DNA of 64,000 bases from Caballeronia megalochromosomata (GTDB lineage: Bacteria > Pseudomonadota > Gammaproteobacteria > Burkholderiales > Burkholderiaceae): contig LRBF01000261.1 of NCBI GenBank assembly GCA_001580565.1, forward strand, positions 1-64,000, read 5' to 3'. The first letter of the stretch is position 1, and every line of letters starts with the position of its first letter. The notes below the pieces were generated by a model, which worked only from the letters and a program-made list of their open reading frames with translations, made no database searches and had not been told where the DNA came from. A program made the translations under genes and the position numbers. Below, in pieces: positions 55,364 to 63,979 of the stretch.

Positions 55364-55940
55364 AGTAATCGTCCTGCTTCGTTGTTGTGGCGTCAGGCGC
55401 AGCGAGTGCGTTCTCGAACAGCTTTATCGTCTCATCGAGTTTTGTCCGTTGCGTGCGGCCCGTGGTGTGCAGCTGAAACACGCTGAGTGCATGACGGGCG
55501 AGCACGTGATTCCAACGTTGGACCGATACGCCATCAGCGCTCGGCGTGAGTTCTCTCGAAAAAAACTCGACCATAAACCCCAACAGAAGGGTGAAAGCAA
55601 CGGTCGTACCGAACCCGCTGCCGTCTTCTTCAGCCACCGTCCAGCCGGGTCCGAGCAACGCCAAAAGCTCTTCGTTGCCGCCCAGGCCCAACACCAGGGT
55701 GTTCGGCGCAACGGGTTCGCTTAGGCGGTTGAGTTGTTGGGCAATTGTTGCCGGGGCAGTTGTACATGGGTTTTGCTCTGCCAACTCCACCCAGGCCGAT
55801 TTCAACCCGGTCTCAATAACGGCCCGAACGAAGAGCGGCGTGCCGGGAGTCCGGGTTACGCCTCGACTTTTGCTCAGATACACGTCAAAAAGCTCGGCCT
55901 GAACGATTACGAAAGCTGCCATCGTGCAGTTTTGGTTCAC
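55335..55940 (-). CDS. Unknown protein, second gene of a leftward operon
   Basis: 201 residues. The start overlaps the stop of the upstream PD-(D/E)XK-like gene by 4 nt. A hydrophobic stretch (TTVAFTLLLGFMVEFF, about 111-126) could be a buried helix or a weak membrane segment. No catalytic motif seen. Coupling on both sides suggests a three-protein system. Confidence 0.65.
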   Translation of the reverse strand: MNQNCTMAAFVIVQAELFDVYLSKSRGVTRTPGTPLFVRAVIETGLKSAWVELAEQNPCTTAPATIAQQLNRLSEPVAPNTLVLGLGGNEELLALLGPGWTVAEEDGSGFGTTVAFTLLLGFMVEFFSRELTPSADGVSVQRWNHVLARHALSVFQLHTTGRTQRTKLDETIKLFENALAAPDATTTKQDDYFGKNAPYIR

Positions 55941-56713
55941 TCGGGTGCGGGTTCGGCCGCTTCAATCAAAGGGATGATTTCTTCGAGCGGTGTGACGATA
56001 CGCCGCGACGCCTCTTCAAGAAACCTCGACTGAGGAACATCTGGGACGAACTTCTCGTGCTTCCAACGCGACTCCCATTGCACTGGGTCGGTTCGGTCGA
56101 ACAGTGGATACATTCGGTCAAACGGCGGCGGCAGGCTTGCTCGCGAGAAATTCTCGGGCGCTTGCATTTGTTGGCTATTCCAGTACATCAACTCGACGCC
56201 TTTCCCGTTGTTTCTCGGCTCCTGGTAGACGTAGATGACGTTATGCTCGAAGACGCGATATGCCTTGGCAACCTGTTTTAGCCGAGCCACCGCCTTGACT
56301 CTGGCCTCGTCTGAACTCAAGGGAGCGAAGCCCGTCGTAGTTTTTACCTCGATGACGAACGACGCTTTGAACTCGTTACCTGCTACTTTTCGCTTGACGA
56401 TAATGTCCGACCGGCACTTCTCGTCTCTTCGATGCTCTTCCAGCACAACAGCGAACAATGCCGGGTCGAGCGCGCATCGCAAGTAATACGCCAAAAGGTC
56501 TTGAAAAATCTCCGATACCGAGTGGCTCTTACCTCGAGAAAATTTTGCGCGATGGCGCCACGCTGCATATTTGATACGCGCCAGGTCGCAAAACAGTGCT
56601 TTGCTCAGCTCCCTCCCTTCCAGGGTGAACGGGAAGGCTGTGGTCGTTTCGAGCGATTCAAATGCGGCGGAGTGGAGGGTGACGAATTTGTGCGCGGGAC
56701 TGTTTGAATGCAT
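55937..56713 (-). CDS. PD-(D/E)XK-like nuclease heading a three-gene operon
   Basis: 258 residues. CRSDIIVKRKV followed by FKASFVIEVKTTTGF (about 104-132) gives D-x(n)-E-V-K, the PD-(D/E)XK core, then a helix with RLKQVAKAYRVFEHN and a strand VIYVYQEP. The N-terminal 95 residues are helical. It is translationally coupled with the two following genes. An inverted repeat lies 27-51 nt before its start. Likely a nuclease effector of an unnamed defence module. Confidence 0.72.
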   Translation of the reverse strand: MHSNSPAHKFVTLHSAAFESLETTTAFPFTLEGRELSKALFCDLARIKYAAWRHRAKFSRGKSHSVSEIFQDLLAYYLRCALDPALFAVVLEEHRRDEKCRSDIIVKRKVAGNEFKASFVIEVKTTTGFAPLSSDEARVKAVARLKQVAKAYRVFEHNVIYVYQEPRNNGKGVELMYWNSQQMQAPENFSRASLPPPFDRMYPLFDRTDPVQWESRWKHEKFVPDVPQSRFLEEASRRIVTPLEEIIPLIEAAEPAPE

Positions 56714-56740
56714 TGTTTTTTTCGTGCTGAAAGACTACTG

Positions 56741-56764
56741 CGGAACATCGAGCTGAATGTTCCG
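56741..56764. promoter_or_regulatory. Inverted repeat upstream of the three-gene operon
   Basis: CGGAACA, a 10-nt spacer, TGTTCCG: perfect 7-bp arms, 27 nt before the leftward start at 56713. It resembles but differs from the GGGACA family. Candidate operator of a separate regulator. Confidence 0.5.
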
Positions 56765-56789
56765 GCAGGCCCGCGCAAGCGGCCCTGCC
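56764..56789 (-). terminator. GC-rich hairpin after the WYL gene
   Basis: GGCAGG-x-CCGC, a 4-nt loop, GCGG-x-CCTGCC: an 11-position stem with one mismatch, about 22 nt after the WYL stop. No T tract. It may end the WYL transcript before the next operon. Confidence 0.5.
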
Positions 56790-56811
56790 GAACGCGCAAG
56801 GAGGATGCGTC

Positions 56812-57885
56812 CTAGCAGGCTGCGTATTGCTGCGCGACCTGCCGGGCGTCGGCCGCCACCTGCTCGCGCAGCCACTGAGGTTCGAGGATTTCGACATCCG
56901 GCCCGAACGAGCGCAGCCACCAACGAAATTTCAGGCTGTTGACGACAGTCGCGGTCAGAATCAGACGCTTTTTGTCGTCCCACTCAGGCGGCGCCTGGTC
57001 TTCCGAAATGTGCGACTCGAGCAGGTGCTCGCCCGCATAGTTCGAGAACGCGAGGCGCAGCCGGAATGCCTCGCCTTCGACCAGGAACTCGAACGCCTTT
57101 TTGGTCTTGACGTACTCACCAAGCTTGAATTCAGCCGGGTAGTTGAAACGCTCTTTGGTGAGCTCGACCTCCGCAATGCGGTCAAGCCGGAGCGCCGGAC
57201 GCAGCCACTCGAGCTTGCCTTTAGCGGGGTCGGGCGGAAAATCCATCTCCTGCACGACCACGTACATCAGGCCGGCGGATTCTACGAGCGCGAGCGGCGC
57301 GACGCGCTTCCATTCCGGCTTCGTTTTCTCGCGTTTCGTTTTCGCCGAGTGATATCGAACCCGAACAATGCGCTCCTGGAACGTAGCATCCTTGATGGCA
57401 TTGAACACGTCGTCATCGATGCTCGGACGCACGAGCGGGAAGAGCGCTTCGACGGTTTCAATCTTGTCCAGCCACTTCTTGTGCAACTGGCCACCGTCAT
57501 GGGCAACCTTAAGCCGCTGACGCGCGGCGTCGAAGAGCCCGTCGACGTCGCCAAGAATTGTTTTGGGCAGCTTCACCTTGGTCAACCGCTCGAGCAGGCT
57601 AAAGGCGACCGCCTCGGATGCCGGCATATGCTCGGCGGACTTGTAACCAGCTCCGGCGCCCAGCGCGCGCTGCCAATAAATCGGCCGCTTGCCGGGCTCC
57701 TCCATCGAGATGACCTTGAACGCTTCTTCGAGTTGGCGCATCTGGCGCAAAACGTACTTCGCGCTCATCTGCTCGTGCCCGTTCTCGAGCAAGCGCGCCC
57801 GAATCGCTTGAGTCGACAGCCACGTGCCGTCGGACTTGCTCGGCAGCATAGTCATGATGGATTCGTGGATAACGGCGTTGCGCAT
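56812..57885 (-). CDS. WYL-domain transcriptional regulator
   Basis: 357 residues from MRNAVIHESI, with GGGGA before the ATG. N-terminal winged helix-turn-helix (TWLSTQAIRARLLENGHE ... VLRQMRQLEE), a middle WYL domain (RVAPLALVESAGLMYVV, where the W-Y-L triad is altered) and a C-terminal WCX-like region. WYL regulators such as BrxR and CapW repress defence operons by binding inverted repeats and respond to nucleic acid or nucleotide ligands. An inverted repeat is placed 49 nt before this start, and the same repeat occurs before at least five other genes. It is therefore the likely master regulator of the right half of the window. Confidence 0.88.
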   Translation of the reverse strand: MRNAVIHESIMTMLPSKSDGTWLSTQAIRARLLENGHEQMSAKYVLRQMRQLEEAFKVISMEEPGKRPIYWQRALGAGAGYKSAEHMPASEAVAFSLLERLTKVKLPKTILGDVDGLFDAARQRLKVAHDGGQLHKKWLDKIETVEALFPLVRPSIDDDVFNAIKDATFQERIVRVRYHSAKTKREKTKPEWKRVAPLALVESAGLMYVVVQEMDFPPDPAKGKLEWLRPALRLDRIAEVELTKERFNYPAEFKLGEYVKTKKAFEFLVEGEAFRLRLAFSNYAGEHLLESHISEDQAPPEWDDKKRLILTATVVNSLKFRWWLRSFGPDVEILEPQWLREQVAADARQVAQQYAAC

Positions 57886-57933
57886 GGAATTCCCCGGTGG
57901 TCTTTGTTGGTATGTGAGGATTCTATCGTAACT

Positions 57934-57954
57934 AAGGACACGAAAATGTCCCTT
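57934..57954 (-). promoter_or_regulatory. Operator of the WYL gene (autoregulation)
   Basis: AAGGACA-N6-TGTCCCTT on the + strand; read leftward AAGGGACA-N6-TGTCCTT. About 49 nt before the start at 57885. The spacer is 6 nt rather than 5. Confidence 0.72.
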
Positions 57955-57963
57955 GTTTGCCAT

Positions 57964-58333
57964 CCGGTAGGACTTTTTGTGCGCTTTCCCACGCGTTGGT
58001 CCTCAACACGGAAGACCCACGCTGTGTCCTCTGCGTCCGGAGAATGAGTTTCCCGACCGCGAGGGTACTTGATGATGTTTTGCGCGCGACTATTTGCAGG
58101 AGATATTGACGGAGAAGTCGCCTGAAGCGGAGAAGGACCGCTCGGCGACGTGTCGCCGTCAAGCGGCGGAGTTTGACCCAAGGGAGGCCGCTGGGCGGTT
58201 GCGCCAGCGTAATGTTTCGAGAGCGGCCTGCTCGTGTCTCCAAAGAGGGGCTCGACCTGTACGACATTCCGGCATTCCTGCGTGATTTGCCGAAAGACAA
58301 CCGCGGCGAAAGACCCGACAAGCGACCAACACC
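57964..58333. other. Region between the WYL gene and sir2-like gene
   Basis: 370 bases that should contain divergent promoters. The only possible gene is the short frame at 58212-58337. A basic-rich open frame precedes it without a start codon. Confidence 0.45.
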
Positions 58334-58337
58334 ATGA
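58212..58337 (+). CDS. Possible small ORF coupled to the Sir2-like gene
   Basis: 41 codons whose TGA overlaps the ATG of the Sir2-like gene (ATGA). The predicted peptide contains LDLYDIPAFLRD, which closely matches the conserved C-terminal peptide of FtsZ (DIPAFLR). There is no good ribosome binding site, so coding status is doubtful. If translated, it could mimic FtsZ or be a coincidence. Confidence 0.3.
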   Translation: MFRERPARVSKEGLDLYDIPAFLRDLPKDNRGERPDKRPTP

Positions 58338-59170
58338 CCGAAGAAAAACTCGACAAGGCAACCGACTGGCTGATGCAGGCGGACGGGATACTCATTACCG
58401 CCGGCGCGGGCATGGGCGTCGACTCCGGGCTGCCGGACTTTCGCGGCAACCACGGCTTCTGGCGGGAGTATCCGGCGCTTGAGCACCTCGGGTTCTCATT
58501 CCGGGAGATGGCCAATCCAGAACGGTTCGAGGAAGCGCCTGAGCTAGCGTGGGGCTTCTACGGGCATCGACTGCAGCTCTACCGCGACACGGTCCCGCAC
58601 GAGGGCTTCCAGATTCTGCGCGCGTGGGCAGGGCGCATGTCGCGCGGCGCCTTCGTGTTCACGAGCAACGTTGATGGCCAGTTTCAGAAAGCGGGGTTCG
58701 CGGAGAACCGGGTCCACGAGGTGCACGGAACCATTCACCAGCTGCAGTGCATCTCCGCCTGCCAGCAGTTGACGTGGCCGGCCGACGGCTTCAACCCTGT
58801 CGTAAATCGCGAAACATCCCGTCTTGATAACGCTCCGCCGCGCTGTCCGCACTGTGGTCGGCTCGCGCGGCCGAACATACTGATGTTCTGGGATGCGACG
58901 TGGGTCGAGCAACGCGCAGATTTGCAGGAGGCCAGGCTTCGAGCGTGGCTTGCCTCCGTGCCCCGGCCCGTAGTTGTCGAATTGGGAGCAGGCAAGGCAT
59001 TGCCAACCGTTCGGCGATTCAGCGAGCGGCACGCGCGGCATCGCCTGATTCGTATTAACCTGAGGGAGTGGGTCACGGCGCAGCAGGACGGGCTGGGCTT
59101 CGAGGGCGGCGCGCTTTCGACGCTTCAGGCATTAGATGCTGCGCTGAAGGAGGCCGGATGGTCGGACTGA
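58334..59170 (+). CDS. Sir2-family NAD-dependent deacetylase-like protein
   Basis: 278 residues. Sir2 motifs in order: GAGMGVDSGLPDFRG (NAD binding, 22-36), FTSNVDGQFQKAGF (about 111-124), the catalytic-type His in VHEVHGTIHQLQC (about 134), zinc Cys in CISACQQ and CPHCGRLARP. All catalytic residues look present. Defence-associated Sir2 proteins usually deplete NAD; this single-domain form with a zinc site is closer to protein deacetylases of the sirtuin type. It stands alone, apart from the small coupled frame before it. Substrate unknown. Confidence 0.85.
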   Translation: MTEEKLDKATDWLMQADGILITAGAGMGVDSGLPDFRGNHGFWREYPALEHLGFSFREMANPERFEEAPELAWGFYGHRLQLYRDTVPHEGFQILRAWAGRMSRGAFVFTSNVDGQFQKAGFAENRVHEVHGTIHQLQCISACQQLTWPADGFNPVVNRETSRLDNAPPRCPHCGRLARPNILMFWDATWVEQRADLQEARLRAWLASVPRPVVVELGAGKALPTVRRFSERHARHRLIRINLREWVTAQQDGLGFEGGALSTLQALDAALKEAGWSD

Positions 59171-59243
59171 AAAGGCACCAACGACGAATGACTGTGACAA
59201 AACAAGAAGCGACGCCGTATGCGGCGAGCGATATATCAGGGTG

Positions 59244-59610
59244 ATGCCCGACTATGGGTCGAATTGCATCCGGGACCGCGGTGGCACCTACGTTGAGACT
59301 AACGAACTTCCCGTATCGGCCGCATTGCTGACTCGGCTTGCGCAGTGCGCAGAACGGTACAACATCAATGACGACTTCAAGCCTGAGGGCTGAACGCCAA
59401 AACAGGCTGAATTGGGAGAAGTTCAACGCTGAGGGTATCGAAATCGCGTGTGCATTCAAACGCGAGCTGCCTGACTGGGCCGTTGTCTGGTGGGATGAGT
59501 GCAAGCTGTCGACGCTCGTCCGGTCGGACGGGGAGCCTCCGGCCCGCCACCTCTTTGAGTTCGAAACCATGGCCGACGGTTCGCTCGGGCCGTCGCCGAA
59601 CGCCGATTAG
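59244..59610 (+). pseudogene. Small unknown gene split by a frameshift
   Basis: The first frame (ATG 59244) gives 49 residues (MPDYGSNCIRDRGGTYVE ... YNINDDFKP) and stops near 59393. The second frame (59368-59610) continues with LNWEKFNAEGIEIACAFKRE and LPDWAVVWWDEC. The two halves read as one protein of about 120 residues joined near 59385; one extra base (or two missing) explains the break. Alternatively, two overlapping small genes. No function recognised. Confidence 0.5.
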
Positions 59611-59760
59611 AACGCTGCGGTCCCATTGGTATAAAAAGCCGACTTTCGCGCATAATAACGGCGCTGCGTGACCGGTTCAGCGGACCATCACGAAACAGAA
59701 AACACTCAGAACGGAATCAAGGAGCGCCCCGGCAAGGCGCGACCGACTTTTGCCCTCAAT

Positions 59761-60312
59761 ATGACGACCAATCCTCCGGACCTGACCAGTCTTCACGGCT
59801 ATCGCTTGGACATACACTTCGACATTTTCGCTGCGGAAGGCGCAACCTACGTTGCGCGAGTCCTCATGGTGAGGCGGGGCGATGGCGGGAAAAATTCGCC
59901 GCTTGAAAAATTTTTCCGCGACGAGCATTTGCGGGAGATTGCGCGTCGGCCCGGCGTCTACATCCTGGTGGGCACGGATGAAGAAAATCGCCCTGCAGTG
60001 TACGTCGGTCAAAGCGAACATGTCAGCCATCGTCTGGATGCACACAATAAAAGTGTGCTCGCCAACAAAATCCCTCGTCGAATGCATCAGTGGCACACGG
60101 CCTTTGTTTGCAATACGTTCAATCACTTTATGCATGACAACCGCTTCGCCGTAGAGAAGCATCTGTATCACAGGGCCAAGGCATCGAACAAATATCAAGT
60201 CAGGAACAAGCAGTTTGGCCCGCTGATGACCAGCCCCTATAGGGCCGATGAATGCAGCCTTGTGGTGGCTCAGTTCGAAAGATTGCTGTCATTCTTCGGT
60301 TTTTCGTTCTAG
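59761..60312 (+). CDS. GIY-YIG nuclease domain protein
   Basis: 183 residues from MTTNPPDLTS; a GTG at 59668 would add 31 residues. The GIY-YIG core is clear: GVYILVG (65-71) and AVYVGQSEHVSHRLDAH (79-95), with the catalytic-type Arg91 and a Glu at 132 in FAVEKHLYH. Single-domain GIY-YIG proteins nick or cut DNA. It is unlinked to an obvious partner. Confidence 0.78.
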   Translation: MTTNPPDLTSLHGYRLDIHFDIFAAEGATYVARVLMVRRGDGGKNSPLEKFFRDEHLREIARRPGVYILVGTDEENRPAVYVGQSEHVSHRLDAHNKSVLANKIPRRMHQWHTAFVCNTFNHFMHDNRFAVEKHLYHRAKASNKYQVRNKQFGPLMTSPYRADECSLVVAQFERLLSFFGFSF

Positions 60313-60623
60313 TCAGCGAGGGCGAACTGCACAGGTAGGCGGTTGCCCAATTTTTGAGCCGCACTTAGGAAGGACGGACTATGTCCCACGTGGGTATTTA
60401 GCCTTTAGCTCGTCTGCTTAAAGCATGTAACGAGTTGATGTCGGACGGCTCCGTGAAATCGTGTCACGTCGCTGCGGCAAAGGCCTGGTTGATTGTCGGC
60501 GTCCGAAAACGTCGTCTCGTCACATTACCATTCCAGAAGTGCGAGCGCGCTTCTCTCGCCAGCAACTTCAATGTCCCTTGTCCAGCTGATAAAGCAAATA
60601 TTCCGAAAAATCGAGGAAGGCGC
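60313..60623. other. Upstream region of the 60624 gene, with an operator half-site
   Basis: 311 bases. TGTCCCTTGTCC at 60572-60583 contains one arm of the GGGACA/TGTCCC operator, ending 46 nt before the ATG at 60624 when measured from TGTCCC. The opposite arm is not recognisable. Confidence 0.5.
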
Positions 60624-61376
60624 ATGAAAGGACTGAGTCTGAAGCCAGGTGGTGAGTTGGCGTACTTCCGTTGGGCGGAGGATGAACAGGCGGGGAACGC
60701 CGAGTATGTCGCCTGCGACGTGACCGGCAGTGCAGTAGCCTATTTGATGGAACCGGTCCGCTTCGAGGGCGACATTCATGTACGCGACCTTTTCTCGCTC
60801 CTCGAGCGTAACCCTGCACTGGTTGAAGTGTTTAGCCGGGCTTATGCAGCCGAGTATCTGCAAGAGTCGAAGAGGGGCGACGCTCGGGCGAATACGGGGG
60901 AATACGACCCGAACGACATCGAATACCTGGAATTGTTCTTCGACTGGAAGAAAGACCCGGTAACGGGCGAACTCAGCGGGGTGCATAAGCTGTGGGTCGC
61001 GGGTATCGGCTACGAACTGCGGGACGATATCGTGGAGGACGGATATCTCCTGTATGCAGCGGGTAGCCGCATCGGGTGGGCCATCAAGTTCTCACCGGTC
61101 GGACATCTCCTGAACTATCCGTTGCGTTTTAATCCGCAGGTGGACGTCGTCGACGATGATGACGTCACACACACCATAGAGACTGTCCGGGTGCCGCTGC
61201 CGACGCTCGGACAGGTGATTCACGCGGTGATGTGGGAGCTGTCATGGGGCGGCAATCCGCAGGAGACGGAGGCGTTCGTCGAAACGCTTCACGCGGCCTC
61301 TGATGAAGCGAGTCTGTCTGAGCCAATGCGTGCGCAAGACCTTATCGATTTGTTGGCGAAACCGGACGAGAAATAG
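60624..61376 (+). CDS. Unknown protein, possible member of the WYL regulon
   Basis: 250 residues from MKGLSLKPGG, preceded by GGAAGGCGC. Longer upstream frames lack a binding site. The protein is acidic, strand-rich at the N-terminus (ELAYFRWAEDEQ; YVACDVTGSAVAYLM) and has a helical C-terminus. No catalytic motif or membrane segment. The half-site upstream suggests regulation with its neighbours. Confidence 0.68.
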   Translation: MKGLSLKPGGELAYFRWAEDEQAGNAEYVACDVTGSAVAYLMEPVRFEGDIHVRDLFSLLERNPALVEVFSRAYAAEYLQESKRGDARANTGEYDPNDIEYLELFFDWKKDPVTGELSGVHKLWVAGIGYELRDDIVEDGYLLYAAGSRIGWAIKFSPVGHLLNYPLRFNPQVDVVDDDDVTHTIETVRVPLPTLGQVIHAVMWELSWGGNPQETEAFVETLHAASDEASLSEPMRAQDLIDLLAKPDEK

Positions 61377-61621
61377 CGCGCTGTTGCGCGAAGGCGCCCG
61401 TATACGGAAGCTGCGTATTGAGGTCAACCCATGTCCCTCTCGCGTGCTGAAATATGCACCGTCCGCGCCAAAATCGGGTGGCTCGGGAGCCGCCGACAGG
61501 CTGAATGAACGGGACAACAATCAGACGATGCACCGAGGACATTGATGGTCGCCATTGTTGAAGTACTTGCCGGCAAGGAGCCCCGTTCGGGCTCTACCAT
61601 GCCACGCGCACGCCCCTGTCC

Positions 61622-62224
61622 GTGCTGCAAGCAAAGGGACTGAGAGCAAACTCATTGGCGGAGTATGCCGTTCACTGGCTCATCGAGCGGCTCAGCACGC
61701 GGCTTTCGCCGCTGCTGGAGGCGGCCACGCGCCGCCACCGTCGTTGCCACGAACCTGAATGCCCGCCGGAGCTTAGTCTGGCGGAGCAGCTCGCCATCGC
61801 ACCCACTCACTACAGCGCCGTACTGCTGGCCCTCACGCTGGAGGATGCACGGCTTGGCATGGACGACGCCTCGGAGCCTAACCGTAAGGCGCGCGCGCTG
61901 TTACAGTTTGCCGAGTGCCATGCGCCGGACGTCGTTGAAGCGATGGAGCGGTCAGACGGCCGCGATTTCGCCCATGCACTGGAAGAACTCGAGGTGCAAT
62001 CGGACGAGCCGTGGCATTTGCTGCGGATGCGTCGGAAGCCGCCCGAGGAGGAGGGATATTTTGCGTTCCTTTCCCGACCGTGGCTCGAAGTCAACGGGCT
62101 GGCGCGCTCATACGACCGTGGTCCCGATTTGAGGCCGGAAGCGCGTGCCATCTGGTTCAATGGAACGGTCCCTTTCGATTGTCTTGAGATTATGCCCGTA
62201 CCCTCTGATTGGGCCATCGGCTAA
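61622..62224 (+). CDS. Unknown helical protein
   Basis: 200 residues from a GTG without a strong ribosome binding site; a TTG at 61652 is an alternative start. Mostly helical (SLAEYAVHWLIERLSTRLSP; ARALLQFAECHAPDVVEAME). The C-terminal part has Trp and Pro-rich strands. Family unknown. The 245 bases before it hold a weak operator-like element (AGGTCA-N5-TGTCCC, 61421-61437) at an unusual distance. Confidence 0.6.
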   Translation: MLQAKGLRANSLAEYAVHWLIERLSTRLSPLLEAATRRHRRCHEPECPPELSLAEQLAIAPTHYSAVLLALTLEDARLGMDDASEPNRKARALLQFAECHAPDVVEAMERSDGRDFAHALEELEVQSDEPWHLLRMRRKPPEEEGYFAFLSRPWLEVNGLARSYDRGPDLRPEARAIWFNGTVPFDCLEIMPVPSDWAIG

Positions 62225-62468
62225 CGGTAGCGGACAGGACGCGCCGCACACGAAAGACGAACAACGCTCTCACCGTGCATCCGTTCATCTATCCGGGCCG
62301 CAAGGGTTGACGCGGACAGCGGCGGGCAGGCGCGGTACCTCCCGTCGATGCGCGAGTGAAGGCCAAGCGAGACAGGCGGCGCGTGCATTTCTTGGAATTC
62401 CAGTCCGGCGCGGTCGACGCAAGATGGGCCGTGGAGGCGCCAAGAGTCTTTCCTGACTGAAACCTTCG

Positions 62469-63710
62469 CTATCGCGGGAAGAGCACCGCATTGAGCTTCT
62501 TCCAGGTTTGCTCGCTCGGCAGCGTTGCGTTGCTGTGCGTCGCGTTCTCATACCGAGAGGGCATCACCGCGTGGATACCCGCCTGCCGCGCCAACTCGCC
62601 ATAGCTCAATCCGGCCGCGAGCCGAGCTTGCCGGAGCCCCTCTCTAAATTTCACATCGGTGATGCTGGGCAACTGTCGTTTGGACTCTAGGATTGCGCCA
62701 TGAGCGTCGAATTCCGTCCTCCCCACACGCATTTCATTCCCGTCCGCCGTCTTGCCCGCGCGACACAGGTCGTATCCGAGCATGAACAGCGCCGCCTCCA
62801 ACGCGCGCAGTCCATGGGGCCCCGCACACCAAGCTGCGGTCGCTCGCTCGCGGGCTTCAGCGAGAACCCAGTTCGCCCACACATTGACGCGTGCCCAGGA
62901 CTTGGAGCCATAGCGCCCACCGTAGAGCTTGCTGAACTGATACGGACCGTCGGACGGGTCACGCAGCTTACCGCCGCCTACCCCATCTCCCCAGAGGAAG
63001 GCGAGTGCTTCAGGAACGCCTGCGGGACGCTCATGTTCGGGCAAGCGTTCCAGATACCGCCTCACGAGGAATCCCAGTGCGGCACCGACTCGCCCGTCAT
63101 AGATGATGTGGCCGGGTAGGGCTAGGGCAAAATACTTGGTCCAGCCGGCATTCATTCTCGGCGCGCCCATTTCGCCATGCGCAACCCTGTCTTGATGGAC
63201 ATCGTTCCCGAAGACCTCAATAGACGGGTTGTCGCCGATGAGCGCCTCGCGTCCCACGCGTAAAGCCTGCACGAGCCCTTCCTTCTGGCGCTTCGCCCAA
63301 TTCATGTTCGCGCGATAGGCGCGGCGGTCTTCGCCGAAACCCCACTTCATCACTTCGTGCGATGCCTGCAAGGCAAGGTCGAGGCGATGTCCGCCCTGTT
63401 CGCCCTCGATGGCCGTTCGGATAGCAGTGCGGGCGACCTCGAGCGCTGTGTAAGTTTGGTCGAAGTCCTTGCCGTCCCACCAGTACATGGCGAAAAGGTC
63501 TTTAAGGGTACGCGCGAATACGATGTGCACGGGCCCTCCGCCATCCCGGTTCTTGGTGTCGCCAGGAAACCGGTCGGTGAAGCCCGCGTAAAGCTGGCTC
63601 TTTGAAAACCCGACCGAAACCGCGAGCGGAACTGCTCCGGTGATGAGTTCCGACAGGAACGTGACAAAGCCTGCGACGTAGGGCTCGTGAAGGTAGGCGG
63701 AGCGATTCAT
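62469..63710 (-). CDS. Large unknown protein with C-terminal helix-turn-helix
   Basis: 413 residues. The C-terminal 60 residues look like an XRE-type HTH: FREGLRQARLAAGLSYGELA then RQAGIHAVMPSRYENATHSN. The N-terminal 330 residues are family-specific, with conserved-looking segments (LPGHIIYDGRVGAALGFLVR; RDPSDGPYQFSKLYGGRYGS) and no recognised catalytic site. A sensor joined to a DNA-binding domain is possible. It is leftward and follows the truncated WYL-like frame by about 75 nt. Confidence 0.7.
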   Translation of the reverse strand: MNRSAYLHEPYVAGFVTFLSELITGAVPLAVSVGFSKSQLYAGFTDRFPGDTKNRDGGGPVHIVFARTLKDLFAMYWWDGKDFDQTYTALEVARTAIRTAIEGEQGGHRLDLALQASHEVMKWGFGEDRRAYRANMNWAKRQKEGLVQALRVGREALIGDNPSIEVFGNDVHQDRVAHGEMGAPRMNAGWTKYFALALPGHIIYDGRVGAALGFLVRRYLERLPEHERPAGVPEALAFLWGDGVGGGKLRDPSDGPYQFSKLYGGRYGSKSWARVNVWANWVLAEARERATAAWCAGPHGLRALEAALFMLGYDLCRAGKTADGNEMRVGRTEFDAHGAILESKRQLPSITDVKFREGLRQARLAAGLSYGELARQAGIHAVMPSRYENATHSNATLPSEQTWKKLNAVLFPR

Positions 63711-63784
63711 GACAGTAGACTTCCGATGTAAAAGGCAATGTCTCGGGGCGGTCGTGCGAAGCGAGTACTGCCGCGCGGTCCCCG

Positions 63785-63931
63785 TTAGACGGCGGCTTCA
63801 GGTTGGGACTCGTGGCCACGCTCCTCCAGTTGCAGTCGTAACGTCTCCGTCGACATCCATCTGATTTCGCGTTGATTGGTAGGCAAGACCTTTAATATTG
63901 CTTCGTCGAGCGTTCCGCTTCCCCCGTGCAT
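63785..63931 (-). pseudogene. Truncated WYL-regulator N-terminus
   Basis: 48 residues, ATG start. ILKVLPTNQREIRWMSTETL followed by RLQLEERGHE aligns with the wHTH of the WYL regulator (MLPSKSDGTWLSTQAIRARL then LENGHE), but a TAA ends the frame before the recognition helix is complete. It has its own operator upstream. It is a relic of a second WYL-type regulator or a short DNA-binding fragment. Confidence 0.55.
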
Positions 63932-63979
63932 CGTGGCCCTTCTACGGCGTGCATTAATGTCGCCATTGTAGGGCAGGAG

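Noticed and set aside
56827..58047. 406-codon open frame on the plus strand
   Set aside because: It is antisense to the WYL regulator, whose wHTH and WYL features and ribosome binding site are clear.
61421..61437. AGGTCA-N5-TGTCCC considered as a further operator
   Set aside because: Only four of six bases match in the left arm and no start codon of a real gene lies about 46 nt downstream.
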